From Ulvibacterium sp965228935 (lineage in GTDB: Bacteria; Bacteroidota; Bacteroidia; Flavobacteriales; Flavobacteriaceae): 64,000 bases of DNA. The notes beneath the pieces are model-generated. The model had not been told where the DNA came from. It ran no database searches and was given only the letters and a program-made list of their open reading frames with translations. Location of the stretch: positions 4,526,001 through 4,590,000 of the forward strand of contig NZ_OZ245846.1 in NCBI RefSeq assembly GCF_965228935.1. Reading direction: 5' to 3'. The stretch's first letter is position 1. Each line of letters opens with the position of its first letter. Made by a program: the position numbers and the translations under genes. This document shows, piece by piece, positions 1 through 8,112 of this stretch.

Positions 1-101
1 TGAATCAAGGAAACTACGGTGAGAAGAAATGTGAGTTTCATTTTCAGACTAATTATGGGAAAGAGGTGCCTCAACTTCCCCATTTTAGAGAGTTTTTTCA
101 T
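1..101 (-). CDS. SusC/RagA-type TonB-dependent receptor, N-terminal fragment
   Basis: Reading the minus strand from an ATG at 101 gives 33 open codons that run off the window edge. The peptide begins MKKLSKMGKLRHLFPII and then SLKMKLTFLLTVVSLI, a basic n-region followed by a hydrophobic core. The short '[LR]KMKLT' stretch before the hydrophobic segment is typical of the signal peptide of SusC/RagA outer-membrane receptors in Bacteroidota. It lies 137 bases downstream of a fecR gene on the same strand, exactly where such a receptor is expected. The family imports glycans or other large substrates across the outer membrane with a SusD lipoprotein partner, which would lie outside the window. The body of the protein is not visible, so the family call rests on the signal peptide and context. 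Confidence 0.65.
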   Translation of the reverse strand, partial: MKKLSKMGKLRHLFPIISLKMKLTFLLTVVSLI

Positions 102-238
102 AATTTTAGTGTTCTTAATTGGTTTAACTCGTTAAATCATTTTACCAAATCGGGAAATGTGTCCGCATTTTCCGATTTTTTGTTTCTCATGATTTTTTAT
201 GGTTTTAGCAGTATTCCATCATTGGCAAAAAATTTTAA

Positions 239-1399
239 TTATTCTATGATTACTTCGTTGTTGGCTATTCGGTACTTTATGGCGTAGCTCCTATTAAAGG
301 ATTCCAGCACTTCCTCTATGGTTTCTATATCAAAGGTTGCATCGTATAGCTGTTTGTCCAGGTCGATATTGGCATTCTGAATTTTTACATTGTACTTACG
401 CTCCAAGGATTGTCTAATCTTTAAAAAGGGGGTATTCCGGAAAACCAATTTGCCCTCTACCCAAGCGGTATACACTTTGGTATCCACATGCTCTATGGAT
501 ACGATGCCATCCTTTTTGTCCCACTCCGCCTTAAACCCGGGCTCCAAAAGGGTTGAACTACCCTTGGTATCCTTATCCTTTTCTTGGTACAGTATAATTG
601 ATCCTTCGACCAAAACGGTATTCATACTGCTATCTTCGGAATAGTTGGACACATTAAAAGCTGTGCCAAGGACTTCTATCTGCATTGTGCCGATGGAGAC
701 TACGAAAGGATGGTCATTGTCCTTTGCTACCTCAAAGTAGGCTTCCCCTGATAAAAAAACATTTCTCTTTTTTCCTTTTAGAAAGTTAATGGGATACCGC
801 AACGTTGTACCCGCGTTCAAATAGACTTGGGTGCCATCCGAAAGCACCACATCAAAACGTTTTCCATAAGGTACCTCAAGGGTGTTGTAAATCAATTCCT
901 CGGTTTCAACAGCTTTGGAATAGGTAAGTTGGGTCTGGTCCTGTTTACCTATTATATTTCCCTTGGAATCCTTTAAAACAATACTTTCTTCCGGTTTAAT
1001 GATCTTTGTGGTGCCGTTATCCAGGGTAATGGTTACGGGTTCCGCCTTGGGGGTTAAAATATTTACAGGCTTTGATTCAGGAATATTTTGCCAATAGAAA
1101 TACCCTACGCCAAAAGCAAGCACAAATATTGCCGCATATTTAAAGTAGTTCCGTATGTGGAGAATCCTTGTACGCCTTCTATCTTTTTGAATGTCCCGTA
1201 ATAGATTCTTTTTTATCTTTTCTATATCGGGAGGTTTGTTCATAGCCGTAATAACCTCATAATGTGTCTTTATATAGTCGTCAAAAATACGTTCATTACC
1301 CTCAACTAAAATCCATTTGGACAACTGATCTAAATCTTCCGTAGTGGCTTCGTTGCACAGGTATTTTATAATGAAATCCTCTATTTTCCTCGATGACAT
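239..1399 (-). CDS. FecR-family anti-sigma factor with DUF4974 C-terminus
   Basis: A 386-residue protein with the standard Bacteroidota FecR layout. A cytoplasmic N-terminal segment (about 1-84) would bind the sigma factor, one membrane helix follows (about 86-103), and a periplasmic FecR domain (roughly 170-275, with 'VPYGKRFDVVLSDGTQVYLNAG') leads into a DUF4974/STN-like tail (about 315-386). Such proteins sense a signal from a TonB receptor and release an ECF sigma factor. The likely receptor is the SusC-like gene immediately downstream. The likely sigma factor (1513-2118) is divergently transcribed across a 113-base gap; in most such loci the sigma gene is upstream on the same strand. The start ATG at 1399 opens MSSRKIEDFI and has no competitor nearby. 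Confidence 0.9.
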   Translation of the reverse strand: MSSRKIEDFIIKYLCNEATTEDLDQLSKWILVEGNERIFDDYIKTHYEVITAMNKPPDIEKIKKNLLRDIQKDRRRTRILHIRNYFKYAAIFVLAFGVGYFYWQNIPESKPVNILTPKAEPVTITLDNGTTKIIKPEESIVLKDSKGNIIGKQDQTQLTYSKAVETEELIYNTLEVPYGKRFDVVLSDGTQVYLNAGTTLRYPINFLKGKKRNVFLSGEAYFEVAKDNDHPFVVSIGTMQIEVLGTAFNVSNYSEDSSMNTVLVEGSIILYQEKDKDTKGSSTLLEPGFKAEWDKKDGIVSIEHVDTKVYTAWVEGKLVFRNTPFLKIRQSLERKYNVKIQNANIDLDKQLYDATFDIETIEEVLESFNRSYAIKYRIANNEVIIE

Positions 1400-1512
1400 G
1401 AATGTTCCTCATTTATCTAAAAGACATTGGAATTTTACAATACCCTAACTTTTAAGCCATTTTTTTTTAATATTTGTTTAAGAGAGACAATATTTTTAAC
1501 GATTAAGGCAAT

Positions 1513-2118
1513 TTGAATACTTACGATAACGAAAAAAAACTGCTGGAAGGATTACGAAACGGAGAGGAAAAAGCTTTCGAATATTTGGTGGACCGCTTTT
1601 ATGAACGGCTATTCGGATATGCCCTTACCCTTGCCAACGATTATGGTACGGCCGAGGATATCATACAGAACGTCCTATTTAGTGCTTGGAAAAGAAGAAA
1701 AAAATTGGCCATACGATCTTCCCTTCAAAACTATCTCTTAAAATCGGTTTATAACGAATTTGTAAACCAATACCAAAAACAAAGGCCTACAATGATCTTG
1801 GAAAGTAGATATTTTGAAGGATTGGAAAGGGCAGTTCGTAGTCATGATGACACCTCTTTGGAAAAAGCCCTGCAATTGATCAAAAAGGAAGTCCAAAACC
1901 TTCCCCCAAAGTGTAGGGAAGTATTTACGTTGAGCAGGCAAGAGGGACTCACCAATCTGGAAATAGCGGAGTATCTCAATATTTCCATTAAAACGGTGGA
2001 GGCCCAGATTACCAAATCGTTTAAAATAATTCGGAAAAATGTAGGTAGCAAGATAAAGACGTTCCTCTTTCTCGTTTTAAGGAGAGAATCCTTGGACAAA
2101 ACCCCGCCCCTATTTTAA
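1513..2118 (+). CDS. RNA polymerase ECF sigma-70 factor
   Basis: A 201-residue ECF sigma factor. Region 2 spans about 20-90 ('AFEYLVDRFYERLFGYAL', then 'AEDIIQNVLFSAWKRR', the core-binding and -10 contact segment). Region 4 spans about 130-176 ('LPPKCREVFTLSRQEGL' and 'EIAEYLNISIKTVEAQI', the helix-turn-helix). The start is a TTG at 1513: an in-frame TAA at 1504-1506 lies just upstream and there is no nearby ATG. It probably works with the divergent FecR gene to control the receptor locus on the left edge. The C-terminal tail after region 4 is short and basic. Confidence 0.88.
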   Translation: MNTYDNEKKLLEGLRNGEEKAFEYLVDRFYERLFGYALTLANDYGTAEDIIQNVLFSAWKRRKKLAIRSSLQNYLLKSVYNEFVNQYQKQRPTMILESRYFEGLERAVRSHDDTSLEKALQLIKKEVQNLPPKCREVFTLSRQEGLTNLEIAEYLNISIKTVEAQITKSFKIIRKNVGSKIKTFLFLVLRRESLDKTPPLF

Positions 2119-2144
2119 TAGCAATTGGATCCCAAGTTGAAGAT

Positions 2145-3023
2145 CTAAATTTTAAAACGCAGTCCTGTCCTTAGATAAACCGTACTGTTTTTATCTATTC
2201 CGATCACTCTTCTGTTTTTGGAATCCTGTAGTTCGGCATTACTGAAGAACACATTGGCCAAGGTACAATAGAGTTCAAAATTCCGACCGAACTTAAACTC
2301 ATATCGAAGTCCGGCCACTACCAAGGACAGGTTGATCCTCTCCGCAATTTCATCACCCTCTAGCAGAAGGGGCTCTTGTATGTTTGCCGTAAATCCGTCC
2401 AGCTCGGCCGTTAGTTTTACCCTTGATTTTCTTGAAATATGAAATTGGAGGTTCGTTCGGGGTATACCCAGGTTATAGGACCATTTCGGATGAAATTTTC
2501 GATAATAGCTAACAAAAGGAATAGGATAGGAAAAGCCTCGATTTTCCGAATAGGAAACCCCGATTATAAGTCGAAATGGCTTTTTGGTCCCCGTATCCCT
2601 TGTTTTGTCCTTTATAAAAACCAGATCAGTTGAGAAAACAGCGTCCTCCAAGGAAATGTTCTTTACCAGGTTTGAACTGAATCCGGGTGTGAACCTAGCT
2701 CCTATCCGCCAATCGGAATTCAACTTAAAGGTGTAGCCAAAATTAATGTCAAGAAGTTGAAAGTCCTGTATTACCTGAGTGTCAAAGGCATCGATGCTTG
2801 AGTCAAAGGATAATTCGATGTTGCTATAATCCAAACCCAATAAAAGGTAATTCCCTTCCTTTATTTTAACAGGGTAGCTGAATAATCCCCTTGCCCGATG
2901 GTAACCCACATTGGAGCTTCCCTTTGGGAGATAGGTATACTCTATCCTGGCTAAATCCGATAGCTGACCGTAAGCCAATACACCATATAAGAGCAAAAAA
3001 AATAACGGGAATTTATCCTTCAT
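2145..3023 (-). CDS. Secreted beta-barrel-like protein of unknown function
   Basis: A 292-residue protein with a clear signal peptide (MKDKFPLFFLLLYGVLAYG, cleavage about residue 19). The rest is rich in alternating strands with aromatic residues ('NYLLLGLDYSNIELSF', 'FNFGYTF'-like segments) and ends in 'VYLRTGLRFKI', a short C-terminal strand ending in a hydrophobic residue as in outer-membrane barrels. I read it as an outer-membrane or periplasmic barrel protein of the kind annotated as DUF6268-like in Bacteroidota, but no motif fixes a function. It converges with the sigma factor gene (26-base gap). It stands alone, with no clear operon partner. Confidence 0.65.
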   Translation of the reverse strand: MKDKFPLFFLLLYGVLAYGQLSDLARIEYTYLPKGSSNVGYHRARGLFSYPVKIKEGNYLLLGLDYSNIELSFDSSIDAFDTQVIQDFQLLDINFGYTFKLNSDWRIGARFTPGFSSNLVKNISLEDAVFSTDLVFIKDKTRDTGTKKPFRLIIGVSYSENRGFSYPIPFVSYYRKFHPKWSYNLGIPRTNLQFHISRKSRVKLTAELDGFTANIQEPLLLEGDEIAERINLSLVVAGLRYEFKFGRNFELYCTLANVFFSNAELQDSKNRRVIGIDKNSTVYLRTGLRFKI

Positions 3024-3111
3024 CCAAATTGATTTGGCTTCCCGTTAACAAAAAAGTATTGTGCTATTTTTGATATACCTCTCTCTTTAACGTTCAATGG
3101 TTTTGTCACTT

Positions 3112-3777
3112 TTAGGTTTTCAAAATTTGTTCTTTAAAAAAATCCGGCATTTTGATATCGAATTTTTTGTAAACATCTTTTGGAATTCCAATATCGGCAA
3201 CAAAAATATCGGTTTCAGGTGGAAGTATCCCTAAAATTTTTTTCGGAGCGGCCAACGTTAATACTGTATTGGCTTTGAACATGCGATGGGTACCGTCACC
3301 TGAAATTCCCGTGGGGATATCTAGGGAGATCCTATGAGCACCCGATGCATTTGCCAAGTTTATTCTTTCCATAAAGACTGGGGATAAAGGTAGGTGTTGG
3401 GAAAAACCGAGATAGGCATCTACCCAAATGTCCGTTTTGGCCGGACAACCTTCCTTTGTCCCAAACAGCAACGCCCGTTTCAATTGGGCTTTTGGTAGAT
3501 CCTTGGTTATGGGTACGGCTAAATCAAGATAAACGTCATATCCCCAAGCTGCCAACCTTCTGGCGGCCACAAGACCTCCACCTCCATTGTTACCGTTCCC
3601 GATACCCATCGTAACCTTGGAATCTTTCAATGCAATATTTGAAGTAATATTTGAAATTAAACGTGCCAATTGTAATCCCGCGTTTTCCATCATAAGTTCT
3701 ATGGGCAGGTCGTAGTTCTCTACCACCAAATAATCCATCTCCTTAAATGATTCCAAGGATAGAGCTTTCGTTTGCAT
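3112..3777 (-). CDS. nnrE: NAD(P)H-hydrate epimerase (YjeF N-domain), stand-alone
   Basis: A 221-residue YjeF N-terminal domain protein, which epimerises R- and S-NAD(P)HX, the damaged hydrated forms of NAD(P)H, so that a separate dehydratase can repair them. Visible landmarks are 'MMENAG' (29-34), the glycine-rich loop at 58-68, 'VDAYLGFS' with the conserved Asp, and 'LDIPTGISGDG' (family: DIPSG-D). In the loop, the usual GNNGGDG is GNNGGGG here: the conserved Asp is Gly67. The ADP-dependent dehydratase domain found in fused Nnr proteins is absent. The loop change could mean altered activity or a family variant; the overall domain is clear. Confidence 0.8.
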   Translation of the reverse strand: MQTKALSLESFKEMDYLVVENYDLPIELMMENAGLQLARLISNITSNIALKDSKVTMGIGNGNNGGGGLVAARRLAAWGYDVYLDLAVPITKDLPKAQLKRALLFGTKEGCPAKTDIWVDAYLGFSQHLPLSPVFMERINLANASGAHRISLDIPTGISGDGTHRMFKANTVLTLAAPKKILGILPPETDIFVADIGIPKDVYKKFDIKMPDFFKEQILKT

Positions 3778-4154
3778 AAGATTTTGTTCTATGGTTTATT
3801 TACATCATGACCGTTATGGTCACTAAAATAAACATAGTTTCCATTGTTCATCTTATCCGCATCGGAAATTTAGGATGCTCCCGTACTCACGTTTTGTAAT
3901 CGTGTCCTGCTCTTTCTCCGGAATAGGGTTTGGTTGGCTTTTTAGAGTAACTTTGCCAAAAATCCGAATTCTTGAATTGGTTATGAAATAAAAAGCATCC
4001 ATGTGTTAGATGAAAATAAAGGACTTTCTCTTTTTATCTTGAGTACTCCTACCCTATTTTTTAAATTACATGGAATTTTGTTAAGAAATCATATGAAATA
4101 GTTTGAAAAAATGGCTCACCAATAAAGAACTAATTTTCCCTAAACCTCTATACC
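3778..4154. other. Intergenic region between nnrE and the polysaccharide locus
   Basis: A 377-base divergent intergenic stretch with no supported gene on either strand. It carries one good -7 box match (3948-3955) for plus-strand transcription and A/T-rich leader sequence before the phosphatase gene. No repeat or hairpin of note was seen. Confidence 0.6.
3948..3955 (+). promoter_or_regulatory. Candidate -7 promoter box (TAACTTTG)
   Basis: TAACTTTG matches the Bacteroidota -7 consensus TAnnTTTG exactly. A TTTG at 3929-3932 could be the -33 element, but the spacing (15) is shorter than usual. It lies about 200 bases before the phosphatase start, so it would imply a long leader. Confidence 0.3.
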
Positions 4155-4895
4155 ATGTTTACTTTTTTTGCCAAAAAAAACTTTCTTGTCGACCATTTAA
4201 GAGGGTTTGTCGACATTCACAACCATATCCTTCCGGGCATCGATGATGGTGCGAAAAATGTTGAGGACTCTATTGAAATAATCAAAGAGCTTTCAAGTTT
4301 TGGAATAAAACGCTTTGTCGCAACTCCCCACATAATGCACGATTACTATCCCAACAATCCAGGAACCATTGCTGGAGCGCTCAATACCTTGAGAGCGGCA
4401 TTGTTGGAAAGGGGTATTGCGGATATAGTTATAGAAGCGGCAGCGGAGCATATGATTGATTCAAATTTTGAATCATTGTTGGAAATGGAAGAAACAATAC
4501 CGCTAAAAGAGGACTATTTATTAATAGAAATGTCCTATTTGCAACCTTCATTAAATTTTGAAGACTCAACGGATAAGATTATGTCCAAAGGTTATTTTCC
4601 AATTTTGGCACATCCTGAACGATATGTTTTTCTTTCCAAGAATACCAAAAGGTACTCGGAATACAAAAAAAAAGGAATTCTTTTTCAGATGAACCTACTT
4701 TCCCTGGGAGATTTTTACGGCAATGAAGTTAAAAGAAATGCCTTGAGTCTACTCGAAAACGGTCACATAGACTTTTTGGGCTCGGATGTACATCATTTGA
4801 ACCACATCAAAGCACTAAAGGAAATTAAAATATCTGAAAGGATTCTTGGTCAGATAATGCCGCTAGTGGAAAAATCAATTCAATACTTTCACTAA
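4155..4895 (+). CDS. CpsB/YwqE-type protein-tyrosine phosphatase (PHP family)
   Basis: A 246-residue manganese-dependent PHP-fold phosphatase that removes phosphate from the tyrosine-rich tail of capsule kinases of the Wzc type. Metal-site motifs are visible in order: 'DIHNHILPGIDDG' (His22 and His24), 'ATPHIMHDY', 'LIEMSY', 'LAHPERY' and a C-terminal 'GSDVHH'. The gene sits directly beside the Wzc kinase gene but points toward it; the two genes overlap by 4 bases at their 3' ends. It is therefore transcribed apart from its substrate kinase. No signal peptide, so it acts in the cytoplasm. Length fits the family. Confidence 0.92.
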   Translation: MFTFFAKKNFLVDHLRGFVDIHNHILPGIDDGAKNVEDSIEIIKELSSFGIKRFVATPHIMHDYYPNNPGTIAGALNTLRAALLERGIADIVIEAAAEHMIDSNFESLLEMEETIPLKEDYLLIEMSYLQPSLNFEDSTDKIMSKGYFPILAHPERYVFLSKNTKRYSEYKKKGILFQMNLLSLGDFYGNEVKRNALSLLENGHIDFLGSDVHHLNHIKALKEIKISERILGQIMPLVEKSIQYFH

Positions 4896-7270
4896 AACTT
4901 CCACCATTTTTTAACACTTTTTCCATAGCCGTAGCCATATTTTCCGCCATATCCCAAATTGGAGCCCTTGACATCGTTGACAATAAATGACAATCCTTTC
5001 AGTTTCCCTTCTTGATGCAGTTTCAATGGGAATTCAATTACCTTGAGTTCAGTTATTCCAGCCCTAGTAACGTATAGGGTCTGATCCGCATAGCCACTAA
5101 TCAAAAGGGTATCCGAGACTACCATAACAGGTGCCGTATCAACAATAATGTAGTCATATTTTTCCCTTACATAGGAAAACAAATCGTCCATTCGTTCGCT
5201 CATCAACAATTCAGCAGGATTAGGTGGTATTTTTCCCGAATAAATCACATCTACCTCCTGCTGATGGGCCAGCATCGATGAAATGATGTGCTTGGCTTCT
5301 AATTCTTTATCTACCAAAAAATCGGTAAGACCACGATTTTCTTTGTCTCGAGTAGCCCGCCCTAACTTGCCCACATTTTTTCCGGAATAGAACTGATATA
5401 TCTTTGGATTCCGGATATCCGCCCCAATAAGCAAAACTTTTTTGTTCGTATTGGCATAAATCATCGCTAAATTGGAGGCGACCAGAGTTTTACCCTCCCC
5501 AGGCACACTAGAGGTAACAAAAATAGTGTTTCCTTTTGGGGCATTGCCTTTTTTGGATTTTAGGATGTAATCCAGATTGGTCCGGAGAATTCTAAGGGAC
5601 TCCGCCAAAACGGTTCGCTCGTTAGTCTTTGCCAAGGTATTTTCCTTTTTGGCGATTTTGGGTAATTCTGCCAAGACTGGGATATTCCCTGTTAATTTCT
5701 CCAAATTAACCTTATTATGGATTTTGTTATCCAACATATCCTTGGTGTATAAAACGGAGAAAGGAACTAAAAGCCCCAAAATCAATGACGCCAAAAGAAT
5801 TATCGGTTTTTTAGGGGAGACGGGATCCTTAATTGCCAGGTAGGCGTTGTCAATGACCTTAGACTTAGGCGAGGCCGAAGCGAATGTAATTTGGGATTCC
5901 TCACGTTTTTGGAGCAGATAGAGATAAAGGGATTCCGTAGTCTGTTGTTGTCGGCTAATGTCACGCAAGGCCCGTTCATTCCTTGGAGCGGAATAAATTC
6001 GGGAATTGATCCGGGATAACTGACTACTGAGGCTGTTAACCTGCAATCCCAAATTATTTGTCATGCTATTTAAACTGGACTGCATACTTTGCTTTAGTCC
6101 ATCCAGTTGTTGGTCCAAATTTACAATTATTGGGTTCTTCTCATTGGAGCTTTCCAGTAGGCGCTTCCGCTCCAAGGCCAATTCATTATACCGCCCCGTG
6201 GCGCTGGCAATAGAGGGATCCGCTAGTCCAATGTTGGCAGGAAGCAGTTCGTATCCTCCCTGATTTTCGATTATATCCTTCATAGAGGACGCAATATCCA
6301 ATTGAACCGAGGCCTTCTGTAATTCCTGTTGGCTGGCGGCACCCATATTTAAATTAACGTTGGTCTGTGTGGCAATATCTGCAATTCCCCTACCCGCCTT
6401 GAAATCTTCGGCACTTTGGTCTACCGTGGATAAACTACCATAGATTTCAGCAATTCGGTCATTTATAAAACTAGAAGTCCTATCGGCAATGGCCTTCTTA
6501 TCATCAACAGCGTTCTGGTTATAATTGGATATTAAGGTGTTTATGATGTCTCTTCCCCTCTGCGGAATCGCATCTTCCAAAGAAATGGAGATGATTTGGG
6601 AATTTTCCTCTGCTACGGAAATCAAAATATCCTTTTGATAGTTTTCTGCAACGGTACTTAAGGGAACTATCGCAACTTTATATCTGTTACCGCTCAAGCG
6701 CTTCAAGTTCATGTTATTGGGGGTAATGATAATGTCTCCTACTGGGGAGGAGAATTTCTTACCAAATGGAATAGATCTCACAGGGTCATCCTCCATGAGA
6801 ACATAGTCGAAACTTGTATTTGTCCTGGGCGTGATAAAAAACTCTTGTTCAGCCTGATGAACGATTGAATCCGGGGTCAAAAAATTTACTTTAAAAGGTG
6901 GGTTTTCATATAAGTCAGAATTACGAATATCACCTAGGGCAATAATCTTTTTATTCAATCCCAACTTTTTGACTACATCAATAATATTTCCCCTTGATCC
7001 AATAACCTCAGCCTCATCTAGAACTTCACCTCCTCCTCCACTAAAAACTTGAATGTCCTTGAATGCCGCCAATTCCGAAGAGGAGGTATCATCACTCAAG
7101 ATTTGAATTTTAGCTCTTATTGCATATTTGGGAGTGGAATACCGTATGTTCAAAAACCCTAGAACTACGGCTACCAATACACTGAAAGCAAACCATTTCC
7201 AGTTCTTTAGATAAGGCCTCAGCAGAGCATTGAAATCTGCATTCCCGTTGGGGAATTGTGTGGAATCCAT
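4892..7270 (-). CDS. wzc: Wzc-like chain-length regulator and tyrosine autokinase
   Basis: A 792-residue inner-membrane BY-kinase that controls export and chain length of polysaccharide. The N-terminal Wzz domain begins after a membrane helix (about 22-42); a long coiled periplasmic region (about 260-470) precedes the second helix ('KPIILLASLILGLLVPFSVL', about 495-515). The kinase domain carries Walker A 'SSVPGEGKT' (about residue 588), Walker A' 'VLLIGADIRNP' and Walker B 'YIIVDTAPV'. The tail 'GYGGKYGYGYG' is the tyrosine cluster expected for autophosphorylation. It follows the Wza-like gene by 19 bases in the same operon and converges with its probable phosphatase. Confidence 0.93.
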   Translation of the reverse strand: MDSTQFPNGNADFNALLRPYLKNWKWFAFSVLVAVVLGFLNIRYSTPKYAIRAKIQILSDDTSSSELAAFKDIQVFSGGGGEVLDEAEVIGSRGNIIDVVKKLGLNKKIIALGDIRNSDLYENPPFKVNFLTPDSIVHQAEQEFFITPRTNTSFDYVLMEDDPVRSIPFGKKFSSPVGDIIITPNNMNLKRLSGNRYKVAIVPLSTVAENYQKDILISVAEENSQIISISLEDAIPQRGRDIINTLISNYNQNAVDDKKAIADRTSSFINDRIAEIYGSLSTVDQSAEDFKAGRGIADIATQTNVNLNMGAASQQELQKASVQLDIASSMKDIIENQGGYELLPANIGLADPSIASATGRYNELALERKRLLESSNEKNPIIVNLDQQLDGLKQSMQSSLNSMTNNLGLQVNSLSSQLSRINSRIYSAPRNERALRDISRQQQTTESLYLYLLQKREESQITFASASPKSKVIDNAYLAIKDPVSPKKPIILLASLILGLLVPFSVLYTKDMLDNKIHNKVNLEKLTGNIPVLAELPKIAKKENTLAKTNERTVLAESLRILRTNLDYILKSKKGNAPKGNTIFVTSSVPGEGKTLVASNLAMIYANTNKKVLLIGADIRNPKIYQFYSGKNVGKLGRATRDKENRGLTDFLVDKELEAKHIISSMLAHQQEVDVIYSGKIPPNPAELLMSERMDDLFSYVREKYDYIIVDTAPVMVVSDTLLISGYADQTLYVTRAGITELKVIEFPLKLHQEGKLKGLSFIVNDVKGSNLGYGGKYGYGYGKSVKKWWKF

Positions 7271-7289
7271 AATTTCTCGGTGTTTTTAC

Positions 7290-8063
7290 TTAATTATTTC
7301 TTGTAAGGAATATGGCCGTGGCCGTAATCAGTACGGAAACAATGGAGACATATAAGCCTGCTCTAGCGTCGAGAGAAGTTTCCTTTATACCAGATTTATT
7401 TAACTCAACGTAGACCACATCATTTTGGGTCAAATAATAGACCGGAGATTTGACCATATTTTTCTTCGTAAGATCCACACGGGTATAGACCTTGGTTCCA
7501 TTAAAATCCCTGATTACCAAAACATTATCTCTTTTTCCGCGAATATTTAAATCTCCAGCAAATCCCAAAGCTTCCAAAATAGTCACTTGCTCGCCATTCA
7601 CCGGATAGGTTCCAGGGCTATTTACGGCTCCCAATACCGTAACGGTGAAATTCCGGAGTCGGATGTTAATAATTGGATCTTTTAAATACTCAGATAATCG
7701 ATCTCGTAAAAGAAGACGAAGTTCATCAGGGGATAACCCTTCTATCTTTAACTTTCCAATAACCGGAAAGTCAATTTCCCCTGCTTGATCCACCAAATAA
7801 TCCACTTGTTGTGGTTGAAAACCGCCCTCTGCAGCTCCTCTCATCAAATTAAATGGAGCACTAGCTTCAGGATTTAAGGAGGATACATGTATTGAAACCA
7901 AGTCATCGACTTTGAACTTGGAGACAAAGCTGCTGTTATTGACCAAAGTCTCAAAATCACCGGTATCCTGGAAGTAAACCACCTCCTTCCTAGAAGCACA
8001 TGAGGTAATGAGAACTAATAAAAAACACATGATATAACGAAGAGGAATTATTCTTTTTAGCAT
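7290..8063 (-). CDS. wza: Wza-like polysaccharide export lipoprotein
   Basis: Outer-membrane polysaccharide export protein of the Wza/GfcE kind. I chose the internal ATG at 8063 because it gives a clean lipoprotein signal (MLKRIIPLRYIMCFLLVLITSC, lipobox LITS-C); an upstream ATG at 8090 would add nine residues. A Poly_export domain follows ('YRVDD'-type segment 'FKVDDLVSIHVSSLN' and 'GEIDFPVIGKLKIEGLS'), then an SLBB domain ('FTVTVLGAVNSPGTYPVNG'). The C-terminus has one hydrophobic helix ('LYVSIVSVLITATAIFL'), the usual membrane-crossing helix of the family. It lies between the dehydratase and kinase genes of one operon. Confidence 0.9.
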   Translation of the reverse strand: MLKRIIPLRYIMCFLLVLITSCASRKEVVYFQDTGDFETLVNNSSFVSKFKVDDLVSIHVSSLNPEASAPFNLMRGAAEGGFQPQQVDYLVDQAGEIDFPVIGKLKIEGLSPDELRLLLRDRLSEYLKDPIINIRLRNFTVTVLGAVNSPGTYPVNGEQVTILEALGFAGDLNIRGKRDNVLVIRDFNGTKVYTRVDLTKKNMVKSPVYYLTQNDVVYVELNKSGIKETSLDARAGLYVSIVSVLITATAIFLTRNN

Positions 8064-8112
8064 GCTGTAATGTTGAATTTTAAGATGCAAAATTAAGATA
8101 TTTTTGGATTTT

